Positions 1 to 12,885 of a DNA stretch of 46,657 nt are shown here, piece by piece (positions within the stretch are counted from its first letter, which is position 1; the number at the start of each line of letters is the position of its first letter). The position numbers and the translations under genes were made by a program. The notes beneath the pieces are model-generated. The model had not been told where the DNA came from and made no database searches. It saw only the letters and a list, made by a program, of their open reading frames with translations. The stretch is from Cochliopodium minus (lineage: Eukaryota > Discosea > Himatismenida > Cochliopodiidae). The stretch spans positions 99,456 through 146,112 of the forward strand of contig JAMYWO010000001.1 of the NCBI GenBank assembly GCA_024220525.1, given 5' to 3'.

Positions 1-1087
1 CATAACTTCTTTGGACTTCTTCTTGGTAGTAATCAATACGTTTTTGGATGAATTCTGCTTCCTTATCAAATCTTTTGTTCTTTATTTTTTGGAAATAATA
101 ATGCAAATTAGTAAAAATATCTATTATTTTTGGGATTTATAAATCTGAATGATTTTAAATAAGATTCATTCAAGCTTTATTAATTTGATTCAGATTAGAA
201 AAAAATAAATTTGTTATTTATCTATATTTGTAGAATCACTGTTACATATTATGAAATCAAACAAAGCAAAATATGACATAAGTTTGATTATTTATTGAGA
301 AGAATAAACAATTTAAATTTTTATTTCATCATGGAGTATTATTTTTTTATAAAGTGATATTAATTATATGAATATGAAAAAAATTTATATATATGAAAGG
401 TATGAATTAGCAAATGAAGATTAAATAAGTTGCATTATATTTCCATATCAAATAACGATTAATAATATGAGTATATAAAAATATATATATATAAATTTAT
501 AAAATTTTTTTTTTGAATAACATAAAGGATGGTGTAATTACAATTTCTTCCTCTTCTTCATCAAACAATTCAAGGATATGATCAAGGGAAGGTTCTGGGA
601 GCACCTCATCAAGAGATTCCTTGATGACATCGACATAGTGGTGTTGATATCTAGGGACATTTCTGTAGATGTAACCCCAATCGAGCTTGGACATATCAAG
701 GTTCTTATAAGGCATGTCTTGAAGGAAGTTCTCTTCCATTTGTTTATCAAAATTGTTTTCAAGATCTGCAAGAGCTTGATCGAATTGGTTAAATGCAGTT
801 GTGGTTTCCTTGCTTCCTCCTACCAAATCCAAAAATGGTTTAGGATATCTCAATCCACTTGCATTTCTAATGAGATCGTCGTATCTTGGTACACCAGGAA
901 GAGTATATTTAGCATCTTCATGACCATAATCCTCAATGTATTGATCCCAAGTATATCCCTTATCCAATTTTTCACGAAATTGTTTTGAGGTAAAATCAAC
1001 TTTAGATTCGCTCAAAGATGGCAACTTTGAAGCTTTATATAATTCATTAATCTTTGTTTTAAGCTCTGTTCTTGTGAGGTTTAACAT
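1..1087 (-). CDS. Possible mitochondrial ATP synthase subunit d (3'-truncated by window edge)
   Basis: Two minus-strand exons are visible: 1087-542 (182 codons from an ATG) and 79 down to the left edge. The exon 1 frame reads on past its donor as a low-quality tail. Splicing at GT 541-540 to AG 81-80 keeps phase 0 and gives a charged helical continuation (INKRFDKEAEF...). The later part, with LDWGYIYRNVPRY followed by an acidic run and a Lys/Glu helix, resembles the IDWAYYKANV region and following helix of ATP synthase d (peripheral stalk, mitochondrial inner membrane). The first 100 residues are not diagnostic. The similarity was judged by eye and is weak. The 462-bp intron is long for this window. 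The protein end lies outside the window. Confidence 0.4.
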
Positions 1088-1352
1088 TTTTTTTTAATTT
1101 AATAAAATTTTATTTTTTTATATTTTATATTTTTGTGATGAAAATAAAAAAAAGAGAAAGGAAAAATGAAGCTATTTTAAGAGATATTTCAAAATTTTTT
1201 TTAATCATGATTATAATAGTGATTTTTTTGCGAATAAAGATGTTTTTATATTGTTTTTTTTTGTTTTTTGTTATTGAAAAAGTTTGTATAGAAGAAAAAT
1301 AATAGAAAAAAAGATATAGATAGTATGAGAGAAAAAGTGTTGATGTATTTTT

Positions 1353-3084
1353 TTAAAAATTTGAGAAGGGAGGGAATAAGAACTTAGAAATATTAGTTTT
1401 AGGAAGCAATTCATCAATAGATTCCCAATGAGGCTCACCAGAGCATTCAATACCCTTGCTGTATGCTAATTCCAATGGAACAACTCCAAATGAAGATCTG
1501 ATATTGGCATCAGCACTATAAGATAAAAGCAATTTGATAACATCAACACGATTCCACATTGCAGCTCTATGTAGAGGAGTATTACCATTATTATCTAAAG
1601 AAAATTGGGAGAATTAATTAAAAAATAATTTTTTATAATTATTCGAAAGAGGAGGTTTTTTTTTACCTGTTGCATGTATATCTGCACCATTTTCAATTAA
1701 TACTTGAGCACATTCTACCCATCCCCAACAACAAGCAGAATGCAAAGCAGTGTGGAAATTTCCATCTCTCGCATTTACTCCTTCAACTAGATGCTTTGGC
1801 ACACTGCAAAGAACTCTAATTAATTGAGCGTCTCCTAGTGATGCAGCATACATCAAAGGGGTTTTGTTTTTTGCGGTTCTAACTCTCATTTCAACACCCT
1901 TTGTGGCTAGTTTTGATATTATATTTCTTTATAGTGGAAAGGGATTAAAATAAATTTTAATTTAAAGTGGATAAATATTTTATTTTGGCCTTTTTTTATT
2001 AGAATGTTATAATAAATTTATTGAGAACTTTATATCTTCTTCTTTTATAATCAGTTTAAATGTTTTAAAAATATATTGATGAGTTCATTTCATTTAAATA
2101 ATCGTTAAGATTTTATTGGTTAATTTTTTACCTATACTTTTGAATTCTACAATTATCCATACATTTTTGAAGTAAGATGGTTGTGTTAGAATGTCTAACT
2201 AGCTCATCTATAGATTCTTCGGAAGATTTAGCAGTGATCGCTATTTCAAGAGGACATTGGCCAGAACAATCCAACTTGTTGCAATTAGATCCAAAATCAA
2301 TGAGATGTCTCATCGTTTCAATATGATCATTTGCAGCAGCAAGATGGATAGGAGTAGTTTTATTATGAGATCCACCAGTGACATTTACATCAGTGCCAGC
2401 CTCTAACAATTCCAATACACAAGCGCTGTTATTGAATTTGGCAGCATAATGCAAGGCACTCATCTTTCTGTTGTCCAAAAGATGGAATTTAGGCCTTTGT
2501 CTTCCAGATAACAAGATTTTCAAGCAACTGGCATTCACTCCCTTCCTTCCCAAAGATCCACATACAATCATAATAGGAGTGGAATTCTGAAAATTTTCAG
2601 ATTGATAATTTATATCTGCCCCTCTTTCTAAAAAGGTTTCTATTTGTTCAGATGAATATCTATTTTTATCTTCCAAAATCATACAAAAGTTTTCATTCAA
2701 TTCATCTGTGAGCAACATTTCGAAACTTCTTGGGCTCATTATCTCACTCCTTGGGCTTGTATTTGTGCTTGAATTATCAAATCTGGGGCTGTTGATAGGG
2801 CTATTTTCGCATGAATCTCCATTTTCCAATTTATGCAATAATAGATTTGGCATTTTTAATTCTCCACTATAATTGTTTGATGGTGTTTTTCTTGGAGATT
2901 TTCTTGGGGATTTTCTTGGGGATTTTTTTGGAGCTTTATTATTGTTATTGATTTTTTGTTGTTGTTGCTCCAATGTAGGTTTTGTCAGTATTTTTACCTT
3001 TCTAGAGAATGTTCCCTTATTATTATTTTCTTGGTTTTGTCTATCTATTTCAAAAAATTGTTGTTGCAATGGAGAAATAAACAT
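1353..3084 (-). CDS. Ankyrin-repeat protein with basic SPRK-rich N-terminus
   Basis: Three exons: 3084-2132, 1926-1667 and 1594-1353, with phases 2 and 1 that join cleanly, giving about 484 residues. Residues 1-110 are low complexity, with Gln/Asn runs and a tandem SPRK repeat near residues 52-66. From about residue 165 there are seven or eight ankyrin repeats, shown by TP[IL]M/TALH/TPLH starts and xLLExGADxN ends (for example MSALHYAAKFNN, TTPIHLAAANDH, NTPLHRAAMWNR). Ankyrin stacks bind proteins; no catalytic domain is visible. The partner is unknown. The basic N-terminus may bind acidic partners or act in localisation, which is inference. The gene is followed downstream by the minus-strand gene starting at 1087. 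Confidence 0.85.
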
Positions 3085-4555
3085 TTTCTTTTAAATTTGA
3101 GATAATTTGGAAAAAATTTATATTTTTTAGGGTTGATGAATTATTATTATTTGTAGGTTTTTTCAGTCTTTGATATTTGGAAAAAAAAATTAGAAAAGAA
3201 AGAAGAAAAATAAGAAAAAAATAGTAGGTATTTATCCCTTTTGTTGTATCTTTTTTTTTATTTTTTAATTAAATTATTTTTTCTTTTATATTTTTTATAT
3301 TTTTAATTTCTTACTTAATAAAAAGAAAATTCGAAAACATAAAAAAGAGTGATAGTAATGTGGATTTTATATTAAACAACATTTCAACATATTAAATTAT
3401 ATTTTTTGCAAATTGTCGTTTTTTTAAAATATTGGCCATAAATAGTAAAATATATATTTACATTAAATTATAAATTAAAGAAATTTAAAGAGCATCAAAG
3501 AGATTTGTTTCTCTTTGTACCAAAATAATGGGATGTTTGCTTCTTATTTTATAAAAGAATTTATTTATCTTTTAAAGTTTAAATTAACCAAATTATTTTG
3601 TGATTTTTCAGAAAATAAAATAATTAATATAAATTATCTTGTCAATTGATGGATTTACTCAACATCAATGAACACAATCACAAGGAAATCTTCCCCAATA
3701 TTTAAAATAATGAATCTCCGATTCTAAAAATAGAAAAGCATTTAAAAAATTAATTTTTTTAACACAAACATCCTCCTCTATAAATATAAAACAATCAAAG
3801 AATTTTGTAAATTTGAACCAACAATATCATTTAGAATTATTTTAATTTTTCAAGCAAATTTTAATTTTCATCCGCTGTTATCAAATATAAAAATAATTAA
3901 CAAATCATTCCACATCTTCAAATCATCAATGATCTTCAAACAAGTTGTTAAAGGATCTTTTATTTTTTATTAAAGATCGGAATTTCGGAAAATGAAAGGT
4001 GGAAAAGGATGATTAAAATAAATAAAATACAATTACCTCAAATCATCAAATTTTACCTTTTATATGTGATTATATGCTTAATCAGTTACAACCATTTTTT
4101 TTTTCTCTTTGGATCCACAATTTATAAAAATATTTAATTTTTCAGTCCTCTTCAAATTTACCTTTTTTAAATTGTTTTGATATCTGTTTGTTTATGTTGA
4201 GTTGTATTTATTAAAACATTTGTGAAAAAAACAAGCAAATGGAAAATATTCAAAACCCAATAAATATTAAAAAGATAAATCTAAATAAAATCTTCAAAAC
4301 ATCTCTTTGATTAAAGATGAAGATGAATAGATTTATATAGATTTATATATTAGTTCCTAAAGAGAATAAAATAATTTCAAATTATCAAAAAGGAATAAAG
4401 CAAATTTTTGTTTCAAGTTGTTCAAATTTTGAATCAATAACTGTTATTAACTATTTGAAAGTTTCAATTATTAATATTAATTCCAAATATTCAATTTATT
4501 GAAATAAAAAAAAAAATTCTTAATCATTTGTGTTATTTCAAAGATAAATTAGAGA
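3085..4555. other. Long intergenic region between divergent genes
   Basis: About 1.5 kb of AT-rich DNA between the starts of the ankyrin gene (minus) and the Roco gene (plus), so it must hold both promoters. I see no convincing complete gene. Short minus-strand stretches look faintly coding: one around 3655-3727 after a CTATTTTTAG acceptor, and one around 3880-3960. I could not join them into a model. A perfect 8-bp inverted repeat, CAAAGAGA/TCTCTTTG with a 6-base loop, lies at 3496-3517. Confidence 0.5.
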
Positions 4556-7500
4556 ATGGATGTAGATAAACTACTGATACAAATGAATATAGATAAATTA
4601 TTGAATACAAAGGTGATGATATACGATGGGAGTGTGAGCGATAAGCTGAATGATAATCATCCAGTATTTCTTCACATGATAAATAGACTGCATACATTCC
4701 AATTGGATGATAATCTGACGATTGAAAGTATATCATTCATCAATAACGATATTACAAAGGATGGAGTATTTAATTTGGTTGGGAAAGTATTGGTGAAGAA
4801 ATCACTGTTGAAAAATTTGATATTAACAAACAATAACATAGATCCAATAGGACTTCAATGTCTATCATTGGGTATAAATCTGTGCAATATAATGCATCTC
4901 GATATATCTTACAACAAAATAACTTATCAGAAAGAAAAGAACATGAATTATGAAACAATATTCGAACATTTGCTGGGAAATGAATCCTCCTTGACCTATC
5001 TCAATCTTTCAGATAATAAACTCACAGATGTGGTAGGAGAGATAATATTCAATAAATTATCCAAAAATAAGAAAATCAAACATCTCAATCTCAAAAATAC
5101 ATTATTGACAAACTCAATAACAAAGCAAATAACAAATGGTAAAAAAAAAAATTAATAAATATTAAAAATTAATTAATTTTATTTCAACAAAAATTCAAAG
5201 TGATCACAAAAAATAACACGTTAAAAATCCTGGACATTTCCAAAAACAAATTTTTAGAGTCTCATAGCGATTTTTTGGCTTCATTGTTGTACAATTTCAC
5301 ACTTCTTTCATTTGAATCTGAAGAAAATCAATCATTTGTGGAAGCAAAAAACAAAATATTGATTCAAAACTCAACCTATTTATCTGTAAAATTTTTTTTT
5401 AGTTATTTTAATGATTATAATTGTTTTTGAATGATCTCAATTATTTTTTATTATTATAATATTTTTTTCAATAGAAATCTTTCAATACTGCCATATTTTC
5501 CAATCGACAATGGAATTTTATTCCCAGTAATTTTAACTTCAACCAGAACATCACCCACCTCGATGTCTCTTCCAACCAATTAACGGGATTGCCTTATTCT
5601 ATTTTATTTTTGACCAATTTAAAGAAATTAGATATATCCAACAACTTGATAGAGAAGAGTAGGTTTCCATTGCATGTAATTCATTTTTTTTATTTTTTTA
5701 TTTTTATTATTTTTTGTTATTTTATTTTTTATCTTAATTAGGTTTTAAGACTTCCAAAAATTTTAGAGTTTATTGTCAAGGGAAACCCTTTTGTGGAAAG
5801 TTTGCCAGAGAACTTGGATTACAGTGACACTCACGCATTTTTTAAATTTATGGAAATTTCCAATGAATATTTTTTTTCCAACATGGTTCATGTAGTAATG
5901 TTGGGAGGACCTCAAACAGGAAAAAGTAATTTTTTTAAGATATTTAATCAATAAATAAAATTTAAACAATTTCAAAATAAATTAATAAAAATGTACAAAT
6001 TAACAAAACGAATTGAAATTATTTTTAAAATAGCAACGATACTGAAATCTTTGGTGAAGAAGAACAAAAACAACTTCCCAAAAAAGTTCCAAAAGACTAA
6101 AAAACAGAATGACAAAGGAATAGTTACTTCGGATTGTTTCATCAACGTTAAAAATTCGTTACATCCAGTAAATCTAAAAATATGGGATTTAAACCGTAAT
6201 TTTTTTTTCAATTTTAATATTTTAAAAATTTATAAAAATATTTAGAAAAATTTTTCGTTTATATTTTTTTTGAAATTAAATAGCAATCGCAACCAATTAC
6301 CCAATACATACACTGTTGCTTCACAAAAAATCGATTTTCATCATCACATTCAAGTTAACAAGTTTCACTTCGATAGAGTCGGTGGGGTATTGGATGGAGC
6401 AAGTGCTGGAAAAGTACGGAGAAGGAAGTTCAATCATTTTGGTTGGAACGATGAAGGACAAAGAAAAACTCAACTTGAAACTCATCCAAAATTACATTGA
6501 AGAAAAATATTTCCCTAAAAAAGATAAATCAGTTTACATAGCTGACATTTTATTTGTTTCTTCTTCTAATTCCGCTTCTGTGATTGAAGAAGCCATTTTG
6601 AGTTCTATTGAGAATTCCAGCGCAAAGTTTGGTTTGAACTCCAAAATAAACTTGAAGTATGAGATGTTTTATAACATTCTTTACCAGACCTATAAATTTA
6701 CCAATAACCCTCTCATTCATCCTTCTGGAATATCTTCAGTCGCAGAGAGTTGTTTTTTGAATCAAACTCAAAAAGAAGAAGCAATTCATTACCTCCAAAC
6801 AACTGGTAACATTTTTTATTTTATTTTTTTAAAATTTTAAAACATATTTTTTTATTTTTAATAATTTTAGATAAATTTTTTTTTTTTTTATTTTTAAAAG
6901 GTAGAATTGTTTATTATCCTCGTTGTGAAATTTTCAAGGAGCTCATTTTGATGGATCCTAACTGGCTTGTTGATGTTTTTTCCTTATTGGTCACAAATGT
7001 GGCGAGTTATAAGTTGCCAGGAATTTTGGATTCAAGTGATTTCATTGCATTGTGGCCATTTTCTGTATATGGAAAAGGTAAAAAAATAAATAATTTTAAA
7101 TAAAAAAAAAATAAAAAAAAAATAAATAATATAAAAATATAATAAAAATATAAATTAAAAATATGTAAAATATAATATTAAAATAAATCAACTAATTCAA
7201 AATCATCATTCACAATAAAATAAATAATTAATAAATTTTAATTTTTTTTTGGTGAATTAAAAATAAATTGTCAATTTTTTCAATTTTTTTTAGAACAAAG
7301 AACCATTGTTGCACTGTTGACTTATTTTCAGATTATTCAAGATGTACAAATCGGAGAGCTTTTGATAGCTGCAGTTCCTTGTCTATTTGAAAAATCTCCT
7401 CAAATCAAGTTTGACCCAAAAACTTGGTACTTGGACATCGAGTCCAATCGCACAGAGTTTTTCACTTACCAAAGAATATACAAGTTCAAAGTTTTACCGC

Positions 7501-10500
7501 ATTCTTTTTTCATCATGTTGATTACTCGTCTCATCAGATTATCCACCTCAACAACTTCTTTATGGAAAAAAGGTAAAAAAATATTTAAAAGATTTTAATA
7601 TTTTTTTTTATTATAAAAAATAAATTTAAAATTAAAGAAATTATTTTAAAATAATTATAAAAACTCATACATTTTTTTTATAATTTTTGAATAAAATTTA
7701 TTTGTTTGAAAAAATTAATTTAAAACAAAAAATTTATTTGAAATATAAAAATGTTAAAATGATTTAATGAAATTATTTTTAGGAATCGCTTTTGACATTG
7801 CTGCTGGTAACCACAAACATGTTGTTTGTGTAAGGTTTCTCACAAAGTCAGAGTATGACAGAGAAAACGGTAACAAAGACGACACTTCAGATGAGGAGTT
7901 TGGGGAGATCTATCTTCTTATCTATGTTAAAACAACTGAAGACACAGGAAAGATTTTGTACACTTTGGGTAAAAATATTATTAAATTATTTTAAATATTA
8001 AAAATTTTGAATAAAATAAAATTAAAATTAAAATTAAAGAAAATGAAAAAATATAACATTAAATTAATCTTTGTTGAAGAATCAAAAATTAAAATTTATT
8101 TTAAAAATTTTAAAAAATTTCTTTAAAAAGGAACAATTATTGAGGGTATTTTGGATGGTTGGTACTCAAAGTATGCTTATTCAAGATTCGCCATCATGAT
8201 CAACGAGGGAAGTGAAGTGGATCTCACTGAAATCATTCAGTCCATTCTGAAAACTACTTCCAATGAGCAGATAAAGGTATATGCCGACATTGCTCCCGAA
8301 CTTGTGATGCAAGGAGAATTAAAGGTTTCTATTGATAACTTTACATTGGAAGAAGAATTAGGTAAATAAAAATTTTTTTTTTTTCTTTTTTTTTGATTTT
8401 AATTATTTAAATTCAATATAGTTAAGTTTAAAAGTTTTTTTTAATTTTTGATTTAAAAATTTGTATGTATTTTATTTTATTTTAATTTTAATTAATTTTT
8501 AAATTAATATTTATCATTCATTATTTATTTATTTGAAATATTTTAAAGTTTTTTATTTTTTTGGTTCAAATAATTTTTTTTTTATTTTAAAAAGATTTTT
8601 TCTTTAAAATTTATTCACAAAAATATTTATATCTTAATTTAATTTCAATATTTTTTTAAAAAAGGTGAAGGAACATATGCCATTGCACAACTTGCTACTT
8701 ATGAAAATCGAAAAGTAGTTGTCAAAAAGCTCAAAACAAAATTAGAATCAACTAAAGTTTACAAGGAGTTTGTAGCAGAGACCTGGATGATGTCCATGTT
8801 AAAGCACAAAAATATTCTCAAATTGGAAGCTCTATCACTCAACCCCTTGGCTTTGGTTGTGGAATACATGAATTACAAAGATCTAAGAATGTTTTTGGAC
8901 AAGAAGGAACCTTTAAGTTGGAATTCAAAGCTTTCCATTTTGATTGATATTGCTTGTGGAATGAATTTTGCTCACTCACAGTTTCCACCAGTAGTTCATA
9001 GGTTTGAAACAAAATTAAATTTTTTTTTTATTTTTTTTTCATTTTTTTTTTATGTTCACTTCAAATTCTTCTATTCATTTTTTAGAGATCTTAAATCGCC
9101 AAACATCTTGTTAAATATCAATTATCAAACGAAAGAAATCATAGCTAAAGTGGCAGATTTGGGGCTTTCAACAATTTCTTTGAAATCTTTGAAAACAGAA
9201 GGAGTGGATAATCCAGGTAATTTTAAATCAATTATTTTGAATCAATGAAATATTTTTTGGAAATTTAGTGATTTTAAATAAATAAATAATATTTTATTTA
9301 TTACAATTTTTAAAATTTTTTATTAATTTTTTTTAAATTTTAATTTTAGCTTGGAGTTGTCCAGAAATTTTGATGAACGAAGATTGTACTGAAAAAGTGG
9401 ACGTATACAGTTTTGGAATAGTCATGTTCGAGATCCTCACAAACATGTTTCCTTTCACAGAAGCGAAGGAGAAGTTCCAATTTGCTTTTCAACTTTCTGA
9501 CGCTATTTGTAAAGAAGGGTTGCGTCCATTTGTAGTTGATCCTACTCCCGCACCATTCGGTAAAATAAATATTTTTGATTTATGTTTTATTATTTGTTTA
9601 ATTATTTTTATTATTTTTTTAATTTTGATGTTTTTCAATTTTTATTTATTTTTTGATTAAATTTTTTTTATGATTATTATTTCAGATTATTTTTTAGATT
9701 TTTAGATTGTTTTTGTGATTTTTTTTTACTTATATTTCATTTTAGAATTTTTTTATTATTTTTAGATTTTTTTTATGAATTTAATTTATTATTTTTTCAA
9801 TTTTTGATTTTTTTTTGATTTTTGATTTTTGATTTTAATTTTTGATTTATTATTTGATTTTTTGATTTTGATTTGTTTTATTTTTTTTTTTAATTTTTTT
9901 TGTTTAATTATTTTTTTTATTTGAAAAGGATTTCAAAAGTTAATGGAAAAATGTTGGAGCCAAAATCCTAATGAAAGACCTGAATTCACTACTATTCTCC
10001 ATGATCTTTTAAAGATGAAAACAGAGTGTCTTTCTCTCGATATTTCTTCCAAATACTCAGTGGAGGAGGTGATGTTTTCTTCGTACACCAACAAATCTGA
10101 AAACCTTTTTTTGCCAATGTCTGTAAATAGTCAAAAAATATGTATTTTAACATCGAATGAGTTAAGAGAAGTGAATGTTTATGTAATTTTTTTTATTTTT
10201 TTGTTTTATTTCATTTATTTCATTTAATTTCATTTTTTTTATTTCATTTCATTTAATTTAATTTTATTTCATTTTATTTTATTTTATTTACTTTTTTTTT
10301 AGAACGGGAAATCAACTAAATCAATTGATTTGGATGAATTAGAACTAGACGTTTTTTCAAACTCTTGTAAGTTTTTGTATGATAAAGAGAATTCAAAATT
10401 GTATGTATTAGAAAAATCGAAGATTTGCGTGTACAGTAACACAGAGGGAGTGACAGAGAAGAATTTGATCGACACTAACACGGAGACAGTCGCCATATTT

Positions 10501-12402
10501 CACGCCAAAAACGAAATATGTTCGGTGAACGTTAACAACACTAAAAACACAGTAAGGCTTTGTGTTTGGTCTCCTAATGGCTTCCAAATAAAAGATTCAA
10601 AGGGAATGCATCTGATAAACAGAGAAAGTTTCAATGATCCTGTCAACTCTGTGAATATAAACGAACCTGTTTCCATTTTCAAGCAACAGGTGTTGTATTT
10701 CGTTCAGCAAATACACAAATGTGTGCCCAAAACGATCGATTTTGTAGTCAACGTGAGAAATTGTACGGAGAAACTTAAACAATCAATATTAGCTTCCAAA
10801 AACATCTCCAATTTGTGCAGTTCCCACATTTTGAGCAACTTTGAGAATGCGAGAGACGCGGTGAGGGAAAACTTCAAAAAGTTTGTGGAAATGAGCAAGA
10901 TGTTGGACACGAGTGGAGACGAAAAGAGCATAGAGATTTTCAACAATGAGAAGAAAGTTCTGGGAGGAGTGATCAGAAATTGGGTGATGGAGGCAAACTC
11001 TTTGAGGGAGAATTCTCTGCAGCCTATTGTTATATTGGACAGTTCCCGTGACAAAGAACTATTGAGATATGCCAAAAACATCAAGAAATCTTTGTTCATC
11101 GAGTGTGTAGATCAGATATGGTTTTTTGGTTCGTACAGAGAACGATCAGATTCCACTGCTTCTAAACTCAAAAAGGAGGATCAGTTTAAAAGTTTGAAAA
11201 AGGAGGTTTCTCGGAGTTATCTCATCGTGGTGGCCAGAGCGAAGGAGGGTGAGACTTCTCATGGTTCGGCAATACACGTACTGGAGTTTCCCATTCGCTG
11301 TTGGACCGTTGTGAATTTGCCCAACAAAAGCTGTAACATATGGGTTGCCAACGAGAAGGAAATACAAATATTTGATCAGAAAAGAAACCTCGTTCTACAA
11401 TTACCTTCAGTCAACACCATTTCTATGCTTTCTCTCAACAAATGCGTTTTGGTGAGTTTGTCTCTCATTGCGGAAACTTTGTACGTCCATTTTTGGAACT
11501 CTTCCACTTTCAAGATCATCCAGACAATCAACATCAACGTAGGCACCATTTTCTACACCCCTCATTTGTCTTATGTGGATGAAGAAAGAGTTGTGGTGGC
11601 TCTTTCAGGAAACATATATGTATATCAAATTTCTCATTATGATTACAGAGTTCTTAACTCCTCCAATTACAATCTCTTCAAATCTGAAATCATACACATC
11701 CCTGCCCCTAGCGGATTTTTTGTTAAACAAGTCGTTCCGAATATAGGAAATAAGATTAAAATGGCTGTTGAGATGACCAATCGACCTTCTGGACCCACTT
11801 CCGCACGTAAATCTATTTTGTCTCAAATCAGAACTTTGTCCAAGATGAATTCCATGGAGGACAACCTACATTCTCCTATTATTCGACATCAAGAAAGATC
11901 TCCTATGGGTCTGCGTAACCCTTTTGAGAAGAGAAATGCTTCCACCCATCAGAAAAAGAACTTTCTCCTTTCCAAACATCGAAAAGTCGAAACTTCCACC
12001 AGAAAATTGCCTGAAATGATCAAAGAAAATCAAAAAGATTTCAGGGGTGATGATCTCAAAGATAATCTAGATATTCCATCCAATAATGAAAATCCATCCA
12101 CTAATTTACATCTTGATCCTATATCACCCAATTCACAACTTGATAACAACATCTTCACTGATACTCCTAATGATAGTAAGAATGTTTTGCCTTCTGTCAA
12201 AAAAAGCCCCTTGTTCTTGAAGATGCAAGGTAAAATCGAATCTAATCCCAATCTTCTCAAGGGTTTCGATCCCATCAAAAAAATCCCCTCCAAAAAAAAT
12301 TTGCCTGTAAATAAAAACTTAGAGAAATCTCAATTCATGAAATCACCTCCCAAAAAACGTTCGCATAACAGTTTGGGAATGGATTATGTTGATAGTAATT
12401 AG
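4556..12402 (+). CDS. Roco-family protein kinase (LRR-Roc-COR-kinase-propeller), LRRK2-like
   Basis: Fifteen exons join in frame: 4556-5138, 5201-5385, 5475-5675, 5742-5925, 6034-6195, 6284-6805, 6901-7077, 7294-7572, 7783-7968, 8131-8361, 8665-9001, 9086-9216, 9350-9559, 9929-10182, 10303-12402; 1,913 residues. Order: leucine-rich repeats (about 1-350); Roc GTPase with P-loop GGPQTGKT split by an intron, WDL at about 435 and VGTMKD at about 492-497; COR from about 613 (GRIVYYPR, then NWLVDVF); kinase about 900-1160 with GEGTYA, Lys924 in VVVKK, HRDLKSPN (1015-1022), DLG (1040-1042), WSCPE and ERPEF; a beta-rich propeller-like region with a helical insert (about 1200-1760); a basic Ser/Pro/Lys tail. 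Roco proteins are dimeric GTPase-kinases with a cytoskeletal or membrane signalling role; the substrate is unknown. Kinase residues look intact. The Roc G3 motif is degenerate. The last 700 residues come from one exon, unlike the fragmented front. Confidence 0.92.
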
Positions 12403-12885
12403 TGAGCAAACAAGGAGAAAATAAAAAAATAAAAAATGAATTTTGATTTAAGAAAATAAAAAAAAATGAGAATTTTATTTCTTTTTGCTTTTATTATATT
12501 CATTGTTTTCGGCGATTCAAAGTCAATCATTTTCCTTTTTTTAACATTCAACCTTCCTATTTATAATATGTTATAAATATACTTAATATATTGATATATA
12601 AACAAAGACACTAAGATGTTATACTTGTTATCTAATAATCATGATATATACCCTTATTACCAATTGAACTTAAAACTATGGATAATGTTCAATAAATTGA
12701 TCATTTAGGAAAATTTCGTTACGATCATTATCATGTTCATTGAAAACGATATGAAATGATTATGATACCTATAATAATTAATTTCATCACCCAATTTTTT
12801 ATATTGACACCATTCTGTTTTATTTCTTGATAGGGATCAATATGGAAGCGAGGGGAAAATCAAATATAAATTTTCAACAGTGAAT
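12403..12885. other. Intergenic region
   Basis: AT-rich spacer between the Roco stop codon and the exchanger start. I see no gene. An in-frame-stopped ATG at 12842 leads into CAACAG at the exchanger start, so a short 5' exon or leader there is possible but unsupported. Confidence 0.4.

Noticed and set aside
578-988. 136-codon plus-strand frame
   Set aside because: Antisense of the first exon of the ATP synthase d-like gene; the minus strand has the better start, charge mix and splice continuation.
2873-3094. Plus-strand frame rich in Gly, Asp, Leu and Phe
   Set aside because: It is the antisense of the SPRK repeat at the start of the ankyrin gene; the repeat keeps the opposite frame open.
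3496-3517. CAAAGAGA/TCTCTTTG inverted repeat as a terminator or operator
   Set aside because: Single, short, and far from both genes; no second copy found.
12560-12575. ATAATATGTTATAA shared with 15902-15915
   Set aside because: A 14-base match of A/T-only type sequence is expected by chance in DNA this AT-rich.
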